Shown: positions 23,049-30,683 of the stretch, piece after piece
Position numbering within the stretch: the first letter of the stretch is position 1
Layout: the number at the start of each line of letters is the position of its first letter
Notes under the pieces: model-generated
What the model was told of the DNA's origin: nothing
The model's input: only the letters and a program-made list of their open reading frames with translations
Database searches by the model: none
Made by a program: the position numbers and the translations under genes
Origin: Methylobacterium sp. DB0501
Lineage (GTDB): Bacteria; Pseudomonadota; Alphaproteobacteria; Rhizobiales; Beijerinckiaceae
Length of the DNA stretch: 64,000 bases
Assembly: GCF_011043735.1 (NCBI RefSeq)
Contig: NZ_JAAKGV010000019.1
Coordinates: 62,001-126,000, forward strand
Direction: 5' to 3'

Positions 23049-23846
23049 TCAGCGCCGCTGCGCCTGCTCCTCGTCCAGCATCTCGATCATCTCGGCAGCG
23101 CCGACATCCAGGGTCGGCCCGCGCCACAGCTCGACGATGCCGCGAGCCCGCACGCGCCGCCCCCGAAGCGCGACACCAGAGAAACCACGTTCGAGCATGA
23201 TCCGCCAAGTGCGTTTCGACACCGTGACCGTAACACCTTCCGCGCCGAAAGGGGCGAAGTTGAGATAGGTCCGGCGCTCGCGCTCGCCGACGTTGCGCAC
23301 CCGCCCCTCCACCACCGCGAAGCGTCCCGCCAGCGCCGCGAGGCGCGCCACCTCCTCGGTCGGCACCGGCGGCGCCGACGCCCAGATCCCCCGCCCGGCG
23401 CGGCGCGCCGCGTCCTCCAGCGCCAGCAGCCCCGGCCGGCACAGGCTGTCGCTCTCGCCCGCATCGACCGGCGCCAACCCGGCCGCCACGAGCCCGCCGG
23501 CGAGGTCGACGGGCTCGGCCTCCTGCGTCGCCGCATCCAGGGTGATTCGGCCCCAGCGGTCCGGCTCCGGCGCCTCGCGGGTGGCGAGCGCCCGCCCGGC
23601 GAGGGCTGCGAGCCAGGCCCGCGCGGTCTCGGCCGCGGCCGGATCGTCGGGCCAGCGCAGACCGTCGAGCCGGCCCCGCCGCCCGGAGGCGAGGACGAGC
23701 TCGCCCCGCGCCCCGACCGAATCGAGCCGGTCCTGCCCGGCGACGCGGCCCCGGCAGGCCGGCGGCTCGCGGCTGCGCGGGCTCGCCGCCTCCGCTACTC
23801 CGGCAAGGAACGCGAGGCCAATCGCAGGGCCGAGCCCCGCCACCAT
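23049..23846 (-). CDS. Secreted staphylococcal-nuclease-like protein
   Basis: The 265-residue product starts MVAGLGPAIGLAFLAGVAEA, a clear Sec signal peptide with cleavage before ASPRS. The mature part shows the SNase layout: GRRGRLDGLRWPDDP, AETARAWLAALAGRAL, EPDRWGRITLD and GGLVAAGLAPV, ending at GRGIWASAPP. A second OB-fold-like domain follows (VVEGRVRNVGERERRTYLNF, then VALRGRRVRARGIVELW). The first catalytic arginine region is present, but I cannot confirm every active residue. The ATG at 23846 has GGAGG upstream. It is upstream of, and probably co-transcribed with, the M48 protease gene. Confidence 0.75.
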   Translation of the reverse strand: MVAGLGPAIGLAFLAGVAEAASPRSREPPACRGRVAGQDRLDSVGARGELVLASGRRGRLDGLRWPDDPAAAETARAWLAALAGRALATREAPEPDRWGRITLDAATQEAEPVDLAGGLVAAGLAPVDAGESDSLCRPGLLALEDAARRAGRGIWASAPPVPTEEVARLAALAGRFAVVEGRVRNVGERERRTYLNFAPFGAEGVTVTVSKRTWRIMLERGFSGVALRGRRVRARGIVELWRGPTLDVGAAEMIEMLDEEQAQRR

Positions 23847-23940
23847 TCGTCGCCTCCCACGGACCCTCACGCGCCCTCTCCACAAGTGGTCGACGCGAGG
23901 TTGGCGGAAGCGAGCCGAGATGGTAAGAGGTTCGCCGTGG

Positions 23941-24244
23941 GTCTCCGTAGCTCAGCTGGACAGAGCACAGGTTTCCTAAACCGAATTGGGCGTCGCGCTG
24001 GGAAACCGCGCGACGGATCCGCTCAAATTCGGGGAAAGCGTCGAGCCGCCAGGCCTCACGCCGATCCCGAGCCAAGCCCGGCCGCCAGGCCGGGAAGGTG
24101 TAGAGACTAGACGGGCGGCACCTAAGGGCCTTCTCGAGGCTACGGTGAAGGGATAGTCCAGACCACGAACGCCTCGCGGCGGCGGCGAAAGCCGAAGTGG
24201 TACGAAACCTGGGGTCGCAGGTTCGAGCCCTGCCGGGGACGCCA
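23941..24244 (+). tRNA. tRNA-Arg (anticodon CCT), interrupted by a group I intron
   Basis: The 5' exon (23941-23977) begins GTCTCCGTAGCTCAGCTGG and ends TTTCCT; the 3' exon (24205-24244) begins AAACCTGGGG and ends in CCA. Acceptor arms GTCTCCG and CGGGGAC pair with one wobble. The joined anticodon loop is TTCCTAA, giving anticodon CCT. Between the exons lies a 227-base insertion with group I intron features. This tRNA would be non-functional without splicing. Confidence 0.95.
23978..24204 (+). ncRNA. Self-splicing group I intron in tRNA-Arg(CCU)
   Basis: The intron is 227 bases. The exon before it ends in T and the intron ends in G, as group I splicing requires. Inside, AGACTAGACGGGCGGCACC and AAGGGATAGTCCAGACCACG match the P7/R/S core elements of group I introns. 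It lies immediately after the third anticodon base, the position known for self-splicing introns of tRNA-Arg(CCU) in Agrobacterium and other alphaproteobacteria. No homing endonuclease is encoded. The splice sites are read from exon pairing, so they are firm to within a base or two. Confidence 0.93.
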
Positions 24245-24896
24245 CACTCTTCCAGCGACAATGCCGGATGGACTTGCCGGGCCGAATCGCACGCCGCCGC
24301 ATGGGCCATCGGAGCATGACGCGTCGGGTTGCTGCGTCAGGCCGCGCCACGACTCCACATGGTATCGCGACGCGCCTGCGTCGTGGTGAAGCTCCTTCTC
24401 TGGCGTGCCGGCCGGCGGAGGCGAGGGCAGAGTGGCGCTGCCTGCCTGTTGGTTGGATGCGATCGCCTCTCCACCGTCAAGGACGGGATACGCGACCCGA
24501 TCGTTCTGTTGCCCTCTCGGAACCGCTCGCGCCCCGGGCTATGCCGGTAGGACCGGTGAATTGCCGTGACTGCGGACGAGGATCGAGGATCCCGTCGGGC
24601 GACGCCGGCACACCGCCGTCATCCAGCCCCCATCGAGGCGGTGGAATCCTGATGCAGGACCGGCCGGGTCGCCGCGAGGTATGCGAAGCGCCGGGGAAGC
24701 AACGGCCGGAGCACGACCCGCGCCACGTGGCCAGCACATGGCCTCGCGTCCACAGCCTCTCTGCTTCTCGGCACAGCCTTTCGGGCGCAATCTCTTGCCC
24801 GTGGCCGTGATACCTCACTGCCGCCTTGATTGCGGTGCTCTCTGCCCAACGACCCGGCCGTGTCGCGGTCCGATGCCCTTCCAGCGAGGCAGTACC
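24245..24896. other. Intergenic stretch, nothing recognised
   Basis: About 650 bp follow the tRNA-Arg with no gene that shows family signal, good start or consistent codon bias. Overlapping open frames on both strands are those expected of GC-rich DNA. The promoter of the small membrane protein at 24897 should be in its last part. Confidence 0.4.
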
Positions 24897-25016
24897 ATGC
24901 GGTTCATCGGCATTTTCGGGGCGCTCCTCTCGGTCGCCCTCGTCCTGACGCTCGGCGTCCTGTTCAACCTCGTCGCGGCGCCGTTCCGCGCGGCGCTCGC
25001 CCTCCGGCGGGCCTGA
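24897..25016 (+). CDS. 39-residue single-pass membrane protein
   Basis: The product starts MRFIGIFGALLSVALVLTLG and consists of one hydrophobic helix (residues 4-28) with a basic end (FRAALALRRA). GAGG lies nine bases upstream of the ATG. No family is recognised. It is too short for a domain, but start, composition and hydrophobic profile favour a real gene. Confidence 0.45.
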   Translation: MRFIGIFGALLSVALVLTLGVLFNLVAAPFRAALALRRA

Positions 25017-25186
25017 CGCCTTCGGCCATGCAACGCACCCCCGAGGCGCCGACGGCGCCACGGGGATCCGGTCGGCCGCTCATGCGGTTTCCGACTGATG
25101 ACGTCTGAATCGCGGAAGACCGGCTCCGCCCGGGCGCCGCGCAGGGTAGCAATACGAATCCCGGACGGAATCCTCGGACCATCGTG

Positions 25187-25567
25187 TCACACGGCGGCCC
25201 TGGCGAGCCAGATTGCGGCGGACAGGCCGACGCCCGCGACGCCGATGAAGCCGATATAGAGGGCGAGCGTCGGGTCGGCGCGGTCATGGGCGACGCCTGG
25301 CTTGCGCGGGGAGAGGCGCCACCGTTCCTTGATCTCGGCGAGCCGGGCCCGGGCGATGTCCTTCGGCGACAGCGGGTTGCCGCCGGCCTCCTCGCAGGTC
25401 CCGAGCATCGCCATGCCGGGATCGAACACCTCTACCTTGTCGCCGCTGCGGCCGGAATCGATGTCGCCCTTCAGCATCGCCGTGTTGGGTGTCGGGGCAT
25501 CGACAGGGGCCGGCGCGCTGGCGCGCTGCGCCGACAGGTGGGGCGGAACGTCGGACTCGTAGCTCAT
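25187..25567 (-). CDS. Tail-anchored membrane protein of unknown function
   Basis: The 126-residue product starts MSYESDVPPHLSAQRASAPA, a disordered Pro/Ala-rich N-terminus, contains GDIDSGRSGDKVEVFDPGMA and SPKDIARARLAEIKERWRL, and ends in one hydrophobic segment (LYIGFIGVAGVGLSAAIWLA). The ATG at 25567 has GAGGG upstream. The arrangement suggests a cytosolic domain held to the membrane by its C-terminus. It follows the hemerythrin-like gene on the same strand. Confidence 0.6.
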   Translation of the reverse strand: MSYESDVPPHLSAQRASAPAPVDAPTPNTAMLKGDIDSGRSGDKVEVFDPGMAMLGTCEEAGGNPLSPKDIARARLAEIKERWRLSPRKPGVAHDRADPTLALYIGFIGVAGVGLSAAIWLARAAV

Positions 25568-25700
25568 GATGCGGCCCTCGGGGTCGGCGCGGCCGGCGCC
25601 GCGCGGATTTTTTGTGACAATCTGCAGGGATGACGCCCGGCGCGGCCCGAAGTTCGGGGAGGCCGGCGCCCTGCGGCAGGACGCCTCCGGCCGCCGTCCC

Positions 25701-26486
25701 CTACCGGGTGATCCGGCTCGGCGAGATCGGGTCGCTCGCCGGAAAGGTCTCCTCGACGGCCTCGTCCAGGAGGCGATCCTGTCGCGCCTGCAAGTCCTCG
25801 CTGGGCCTGCGCTCGCCGGGCGCACCGGCAGCAGCGAGGTCCGACCCAATCCGGCCGCGGCGAACGCCGCCCTCCTCGCCCCGATCCTGCCCGCCCCGGC
25901 CACGCATCGGCGCGGGGGCGTTCCGCCCCCGGCCGAGGCGCCAGGCCAGCAGCGCCGCGCCGGCAGCGGCCAGGCCGAGTCCCGCGGCGAGGGCGAGATC
26001 CCCCGATCCGGCGGCCTCCCGCGGTCGGCGAGACCGCGATTGCAGAACCCGGCTGCGCGCCCGGACGAACGCCGTCCCGGCCTCGCGGACCTCGTTGTCC
26101 GACAGGAGCCGGCGGGCGAGCGGCAGGAGTTCGTGGCCGTGCCGGTGCAGGTGGCGGTCGACCTCGTAGGTCACGTCCTCGAATGCGTTGAGCCAACCGG
26201 AAGCGGGTGCGCGACGCGCCTGGGCGAGGGCGTCGAGCCGCGCCATGACCTGCCGATGCTCGCGCCGCAGCTCATCGACCATCGCGCGCGTCTCGCCGCG
26301 CCGGTCCAGCACCGTCAACAGGCCGGCATCGACCGCAGCCGCATGGGCGTGAAGCTCGCCGAGAAGGTCGAAGAGCAGTCTCTCCCGGCTGCGCACCACC
26401 CCGGGACCGTTGAGCGCGTTCGGGATCTCGCGGATGAGCTGGGCGATGTTCGCGTGATCGCGGTCAATCAGTCTCCAGATATCCAT
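25701..26486 (-). CDS. Hemerythrin-like HHE domain protein with membrane segment
   Basis: The 261-residue protein starts MDIWRLIDRDHANIAQLIRE. Histidines at DRDH, ELHAHAAAV, REHRQV and EVDRHLHRHGHELLP fall where the di-iron ligands of HHE bundles usually sit. One hydrophobic segment follows (LALAAGLGLAAAGAALLAW). The C-terminus QARQDRLLDEAVEETFPASD ends with a motif common to short stress-linked proteins in rhizobia. It may sense oxygen or nitric oxide or store iron; inference from family only. Confidence 0.7.
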   Translation of the reverse strand: MDIWRLIDRDHANIAQLIREIPNALNGPGVVRSRERLLFDLLGELHAHAAAVDAGLLTVLDRRGETRAMVDELRREHRQVMARLDALAQARRAPASGWLNAFEDVTYEVDRHLHRHGHELLPLARRLLSDNEVREAGTAFVRARSRVLQSRSRRPREAAGSGDLALAAGLGLAAAGAALLAWRLGRGRNAPAPMRGRGGQDRGEEGGVRRGRIGSDLAAAGAPGERRPSEDLQARQDRLLDEAVEETFPASDPISPSRITR

Positions 26487-26949
26487 GCGTCATCGATCCT
26501 ATTGCTGTCCTGCATCGATGCCTGCCAACTCCGCTGGTCTTGGCGCGTTCCCTCCGCATCCTCCCGTCACGCGTCGCCGGTCGTTGATACGGCCTCGTCC
26601 GGCAGCGGGAACGGGACGGGCCCGTCGGGTGCGACCTCGGCGCCGGCCGGCGGTGGACTGCCGGTCGCGGGCGGGGTCGCGGGCGTTGGCGGGGCAGGGT
26701 TCGTTCGTCGCAGAGCATCGGCACCTCCACCGGCTTGAGTCGGTGGGGAGGCGGGCCGGATCAGCGAGGGCTGACCAAGGCCGCGCAGGCGAATCAAGGC
26801 GATCACCAGTGGTCGAGCACGCCGGACGGCCAGGCAGGCCCGGATTGCGAGACGGCGCGATGGGCGCGTCGCACTCTCCTCGATGCCCCGGCACCCGTCC
26901 CGGCAGCGTCCCGGTCTCGCGCGCGACGGCACGGGGCAACCGGAACGAT
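26487..26949. other. Intergenic stretch with only weak coding signal
   Basis: No gene is convincing here. On the minus strand a proline-rich reading frame (PAPPTPATPPATGSPPPAGA, ending VSTTGDA at 26567) may be a degraded small protein, but it lacks a clear start. The promoter of the candidate small RNA at 26950 should lie at the end. Confidence 0.35.
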
Positions 26950-27065
26950 GCGCTGCAACACGAGTTATTGCGTTGCAGCATCACGGCTCGGCCGCGATGC
27001 TGCAGCCCTCCTAGGGCGTTTCCTCCCTGACTGAAGCCGCTCGCGAGAGCGGCTTCTTTTTCTCC
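26950..27065 (+). ncRNA. Candidate MmgR/ar8-type small RNA
   Basis: Three hairpins are stacked here: TGCAGCATC/GATGCTGCA (26974-27004), GCCCT-CCT-AGGGC (27005-27017) and a strong intrinsic terminator (27033-27056) with a T-run. Between the last two lies the single-stranded TTTCCTCCCT at 27019-27028. To my knowledge this ten-base element is the conserved core of the alphaproteobacterial MmgR (ar8, Rfam suhB) small RNAs, which pair with ribosome-binding sites and restrict PHB granule formation in Sinorhizobium. The 5' end is an estimate. A 28-codon open frame inside the region is probably accidental. Confidence 0.6.
27033..27063 (+). terminator. Intrinsic terminator
   Basis: A perfect ten-bp stem GAAGCCGCTC/GAGCGGCTTC with loop GCGA is followed by TTTTTCT. 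No protein gene ends just before it on this strand, which supports an RNA gene upstream. Confidence 0.8.
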
Positions 27066-27276
27066 AAGGGGTTCTTTCTCCAGGGGGTTCGTGTCGGCCT
27101 GCGGCTTTCTCTCGCGGCAGGAGAGGCATCACTGCCTCACGCAGCGTCCGGACTGTGGCGGGGCTGCGACTGTCCTTCCGTGAGATTGGCGGTATTCCCC
27201 CTCTCGTTTTCGCGCTATGGGCTGCAATGCTCAGCCGATTACGGTTGGACCTCTCACGACGATCGAACACGATATC

Positions 27277-27537
27277 ATGGCGCACGACGGAAACCCGCTT
27301 CAGGTCGATCTGGAGGAAGTCGCGCCCGACGAATTCATCATCTCGGTCGTCTGGCGTGGGAAGAGGCTCGGCTCGCTGTATCTCCGGGGCGACCAAGAGG
27401 AGGCGGCCGCCTTCCTCGAGGCCGCCCGCCAGCGCATCGTGGTCGCGATCACCGGCGACGGACCGGCCGACGTCGACAAGCAGGTTCAGCGCGAGTTGGT
27501 CGACCTCAGCCGCAACCTCCATCAGCCGCGGGGGTGA
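27277..27537 (+). CDS. Small protein of unknown function
   Basis: The 86-residue product starts MAHDGNPLQVDLEEVAPDEF, then IISVVWRGKRLGSLYLRGDQ and EEAAAFLEAARQRIVVAIT. The alternation of strands and helices looks genuine. The ATG at 27277 is one of two choices (the other is 27217); neither has a strong ribosome site. No family is recognised. Confidence 0.5.
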   Translation: MAHDGNPLQVDLEEVAPDEFIISVVWRGKRLGSLYLRGDQEEAAAFLEAARQRIVVAITGDGPADVDKQVQRELVDLSRNLHQPRG

Positions 27538-27906
27538 GCGCCGCCTCCGGCGGAGTTCGAGGGCGGTCCGATTGTCCCAGATACCGGCGCGAACCTGCGC
27601 GCGAAGGGTACGGTCATCCGTCCGCGTCCATTCGCGGAAAGGTGACGCGACGCCTCGCCATGACGCCGGGACGTTCGACGGCACCGTGATCTTCGGCGAC
27701 ATGGGCAACGATCTCGCCGCGCTGATCGCCGCGCCACTCCGTCCGGCACACACCAGCAAGAAATTGGCGGAGAACGTCGGCACCGGCGGATCGCCCCCCC
27801 GCCGCGCCGCGATGCGGGACGCCGCCTGCTGAAGGTCTCCCTCGTCCCGCACCCCTCGACCCAACCCTCGGGCCCCACGCCGCATCGACCCCGATGCCGG
27901 CCGCCT
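27538..27906. other. Intergenic stretch, nothing recognised
   Basis: This 370-bp GC-rich gap lies between convergent genes. No terminator or RNA could be identified with confidence. Confidence 0.35.
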
Positions 27907-28374
27907 TCACCGATCGTCGTGTTCGGGCCGCCGCGCCTGCCGGCCCCGCAGCCTGGCATCGATCGCCCGGTCGATCGCCCCGCCGACCAGCAGGGTCGCG
28001 AGCAGGAAGCCGATGCCGAGGGCCAGCGGACGATAGGCGCCGAGGCCGCAGACGATGCCGAGGGCGGCCGTCACCCAGATCGCCGCGGCGGTGGTGAGGC
28101 CATGCACGCGGTGGCCATTGCCCCTCACGATCACGCCGGCGCCGAGGAAGCCGATTCCGGTGATCGTGCCCTGGATCGCCCGGCTGGCATTCGCATCGGT
28201 ACCGTCGCCGGTGAAACCGGATCCGGCGAGCGTCACCAGGGCGGCGCCGAGGGCCACAAGGCCCAGGGTCCGCACGCCGACCGGCTTTGCATGCATCTCG
28301 CGATTGAGGCCGACCAGCCCGCCGGCGAGAACGGCGGCGCCGAGGCGCAGGCAGATGTCGAGGGTCGACAGCAT
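27907..28374 (-). CDS. MgtC/SapB-family membrane protein
   Basis: The 155-residue protein starts MLSTLDICLRLGAAVLAGGL. It has the MgtC signature: GGLVGLNREMHAKPVGVRTL, then AIQGTITGIGFLGAGVIV and GLTTAAAIWVTAALGIVCGLG. Four or five transmembrane helices are evident. MgtC homologues modulate Mg2+ homeostasis and F-ATPase activity and aid survival in low magnesium and acid. It lacks the C-terminal ACT-like domain present in longer members. Confidence 0.85.
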   Translation of the reverse strand: MLSTLDICLRLGAAVLAGGLVGLNREMHAKPVGVRTLGLVALGAALVTLAGSGFTGDGTDANASRAIQGTITGIGFLGAGVIVRGNGHRVHGLTTAAAIWVTAALGIVCGLGAYRPLALGIGFLLATLLVGGAIDRAIDARLRGRQARRPEHDDR

Positions 28375-28390
28375 GGCTCAGGTGCCCCGT

Positions 28391-28489
28391 GCCGCGGCCG
28401 GGCCGCGGCGGAAACTTGAAAGGGCCGCGGCCGGGCCGCAGCGGAAACAGGACAGGGCCGTGGCCGGGCCGCGGCGGAGACTGGAATGG
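28391..28489. repeat. Tandem repeat, three copies of 33 bp
   Basis: Three units start GCCGCGGCCGGGCCG at 28391, GCCGCGGCCGGGCCG at 28424 and GCCGTGGCCGGGCCG at 28457, each 33 bp with few differences. The unit length is a multiple of three and frames stay open on both strands, but no gene is convincing here. It begins 17 bp upstream of the mgtC-like start. Confidence 0.6.
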
Positions 28490-28502
28490 ACCACGGCGAT
28501 CC

Positions 28503-28601
28503 TCACGCGGGACGGTCCCGGCCGGTCCGCTCGGCATGGTAGAGGGCGCGGGCCGCGCGGGCCATCGTCTCCGCGACCGTCCGACCCTCCGGCAGGCTCA
28601 T
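28503..28601 (-). CDS. Possible 32-residue protein
   Basis: An ATG at 28601 opens a short frame MSLPEGRTVAETMARAARAL, then YHAERTGRDRPA. The helix is well formed, but there is no clear ribosome site and no known family, so the call is weak. Confidence 0.25.
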   Translation of the reverse strand: MSLPEGRTVAETMARAARALYHAERTGRDRPA

Positions 28602-28899
28602 GGTACGAGTTCGAGGCGACGCCGAGGCTCGTCGTCCGGACCGGCAGGTCCGGAATTCGGGCGCGCCCGACGCGCCTCCGGGATTCCCGACGCCCGGTCG
28701 TGGAAGCCCGGCATGGGGCCCCGTCCGGTCCCGAGGGCCGGTCGGGACCGTCCGTTTTCCGCCGCGTCATCCGCTATGCCGAATGAAGCGTTCGCCCAAA
28801 CCGCGGGCATTTACGTGATTGCAACCGTTGGGAATCAACAATCAACTCGTCGTCTTCCATGCCGCGACGCGACGCGCGGGCAGCCCTGTGAGCCGAAGG
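28602..28899. other. Intergenic stretch
   Basis: About 300 bp with no gene recognised. An AT-richer pocket (28800-28860, with TTACGTGATTGCAACC) may hold the promoter of the XRE gene. Confidence 0.3.
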
Positions 28900-29349
28900 A
28901 TGGCCGGGAAACCTGCAGACCACCGCGACGTCCATATCGGCGGCGTCATCGAGGAACGGCGCCTGCGCGCCGGCCTCAGCCGCGAGGCCCTGGCCGCCCC
29001 GCTCGAGGTCTCGCTGTCGCAGCTCGGCAAATACCTGAAGGGCGCCAACCGCCTGAGCGCCACCGACCTCGACACGCTGGCACGGGTGCTGGGCGTGCCG
29101 GTGAGCTTCTTCTTCGAGGGCATGCCGGGGCGGGACCCCGCACAGCCGGGCCTCAGCGACCGGCCGCAGGCGCAGCTGGAGGCACAGGCGGGCTGGACCG
29201 ACTTCGCCGAGGCGGTGGCGCGCGCGGCCGACACCCACCTCGACCAGGATCGCCGCCAGACGCTGGGCAGCCTGGTACGGGCCGTGGACCAAGCGCTCTC
29301 GGGGCAACAGGCGTTCGATAAAGCGAACAACTCCGGTCCATCGGATTGA
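28900..29349 (+). CDS. XRE-family transcriptional regulator
   Basis: The 149-residue protein starts MAGKPADHRDVHIGGVIEER. Residues 13-75 form a Cro/C1-type HTH: IEERRLRAGLSREALAAPLE, then VSLSQLGKYLKGANRLSATD and LDTLARVLGVPVSFFFEGMP. The C-terminus is acidic with a helix (LGSLVRAVDQALSG). Methylobacteria commonly have such a gene just before metK, so it may regulate methionine/SAM genes. A GTG at 28888 is an alternative start. Confidence 0.75.
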   Translation: MAGKPADHRDVHIGGVIEERRLRAGLSREALAAPLEVSLSQLGKYLKGANRLSATDLDTLARVLGVPVSFFFEGMPGRDPAQPGLSDRPQAQLEAQAGWTDFAEAVARAADTHLDQDRRQTLGSLVRAVDQALSGQQAFDKANNSGPSD

Positions 29350-29404
29350 CGTTCGGGATTCCGGCTGCCAGAACCCCCCGCAATCGAAGTGTCGGGCTCG
29401 AACC

Positions 29405-29439
29405 GGTCAACGCGCCGCTCCCGACGTGATCCTGGGGGC
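29405..29439 (+). promoter_or_regulatory. Candidate pseudoknot leader of metK (SAM/SAH-riboswitch-like)
   Basis: GGTCAACG (29405-29412) can pair with CGTGATC (29425-29431) with one bulged A, and the loop GCTCCC (29417-29422) can pair with GGGGGC (29434-29439), which overlaps the ribosome-binding region before the metK ATG at 29450. This H-type pseudoknot and the CGACGTGA core resemble the SAM/SAH riboswitch of Rhodobacterales metK leaders. Only two bases separate the last two segments, which is tight for a full pseudoknot, so the call is tentative. Confidence 0.3.
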
Positions 29440-29449
29440 TTGGCGAACC

Positions 29450-30628
29450 ATGCCGCGTTCAAACTACCTCTTCACCAGCGAGTCGGTCTCCGAGGGCCAT
29501 CCGGACAAGGTCTGCGACCGCATCTCCGACACCGTGGTCGACGCCTACCTGGCGGTGATGCCGGAGGCCCGCCTCGGGGTCGAGACCCTGGCGACCACCA
29601 ACCGCGTCGTCATCGCCGGCGAGGTGCGCGGCCCCGATTCGGTCACCTTCAAGGACCTGGAAGAGCTGACCCGCGAAGCCGTCAAGGACATCGGCTACGA
29701 GCAGGACGGCTTCCACTGGAAGAACAACGACGTCGCCATCCACCTGCACGCCCAGTCCGCCGACATCGCCCAGGGCGTCGACGCCGCGGGCAACAAGGAC
29801 GAGGGCGCGGGCGACCAGGGCATCATGTTCGGCTACGCGTCCGACGAGACGCCCGCCCTGATGCCGGCGCCGATCTACTACGCCCACAAGATCCTCAAGG
29901 ACCTGGCCGATGCCCGCAAGGGCCGGCAGGGCGCGGCGGCCAAGCTCGGCCCCGACGCCAAGAGCCAGGTCACCGTGCGCTACGCCGACGGCCGCCCGGT
30001 CGAGGCGACCCAGATCGTGCTCTCGACCCAGCACCTCGACGAGTCGCTCGATTCGGCCGCCGTGCGCGAGATCGTCGAGCCCTACATCCGGGCGGCGCTC
30101 CCCGAGTCCTGGGTTACCGACCGGACGGTGTGGCACGTCAACCCGACCGGCAAGTTCGTGATCGGCGGCCCCGACGGCGATTGCGGCCTCACCGGGCGCA
30201 AGATCATCGTCGACACCTATGGCGGCGCGGCGCCCCACGGCGGCGGCGCCTTCTCGGGCAAGGATCCGACCAAGGTCGACCGCTCGGCGGCCTACGCGGC
30301 CCGCTACCTCGCCAAGAACGTCGTCGCCGCCGGCCTCGCCCGCAAGGCCACGATCCAGCTCGCCTACGCCATCGGCGTCGCCAAGCCGCTGTCGATCTAC
30401 GTCGACCTGCACGGCACCGGCGAGGTCGACGAGGCGAAGCTCGAGGCGGTCCTGGGCGAGCTCGTCGACCTGTCGCCCCGCGGCATCCGCACCCATCTCG
30501 GCCTCAACAAGCCGATCTACGCCCGCACCTCGGCCTACGGCCATTTCGGCCGCGAGCCCGACGCCGACGGCGGCTTCTCGTGGGAGCGGACCGACCTCGT
30601 CGGCCAGCTCAAGAGCGCCCTGGCCTGA
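29450..30628 (+). CDS. metK: S-adenosylmethionine synthetase
   Basis: It makes S-adenosylmethionine from methionine and ATP in the cytoplasm. The 392-residue protein starts MPRSNYLFTSESVSEGHPDK (GHPDK motif that binds ATP), has GAGDQGIMFGYA (methionine and Mg region), GGPDGDCGLTGRKIIVDTYG and GGGAFSGKDPTKVDRS (phosphate loops). Length and motif order are typical. An upstream GTG at 29426 would add eight residues, but the ATG at 29450 matches the family. It is followed 55 bp later by trmB, whose product uses SAM. Confidence 0.97.
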   Translation: MPRSNYLFTSESVSEGHPDKVCDRISDTVVDAYLAVMPEARLGVETLATTNRVVIAGEVRGPDSVTFKDLEELTREAVKDIGYEQDGFHWKNNDVAIHLHAQSADIAQGVDAAGNKDEGAGDQGIMFGYASDETPALMPAPIYYAHKILKDLADARKGRQGAAAKLGPDAKSQVTVRYADGRPVEATQIVLSTQHLDESLDSAAVREIVEPYIRAALPESWVTDRTVWHVNPTGKFVIGGPDGDCGLTGRKIIVDTYGGAAPHGGGAFSGKDPTKVDRSAAYAARYLAKNVVAAGLARKATIQLAYAIGVAKPLSIYVDLHGTGEVDEAKLEAVLGELVDLSPRGIRTHLGLNKPIYARTSAYGHFGREPDADGGFSWERTDLVGQLKSALA

Positions 30629-30683
30629 TCCGGCGCCCCGGTGCTAACGGGGCGTCTCCACGCCCCTCCGGCACCGGGACACC

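Noticed and set aside
21505..24309. One giant 934-codon minus-strand frame across protease, nuclease and tRNA
   Set aside because: It runs through the tRNA-Arg gene and its intron and out of frame with the SNase gene; only the M48 protease from 23043 is real.
26945..27034. A short plus-strand frame (MRCNTSYCVAASRLGRD...) just before the terminator
   Set aside because: It coincides with RNA hairpins and the conserved ten-base core of a candidate small RNA, and has no ribosome site; coding is unlikely.
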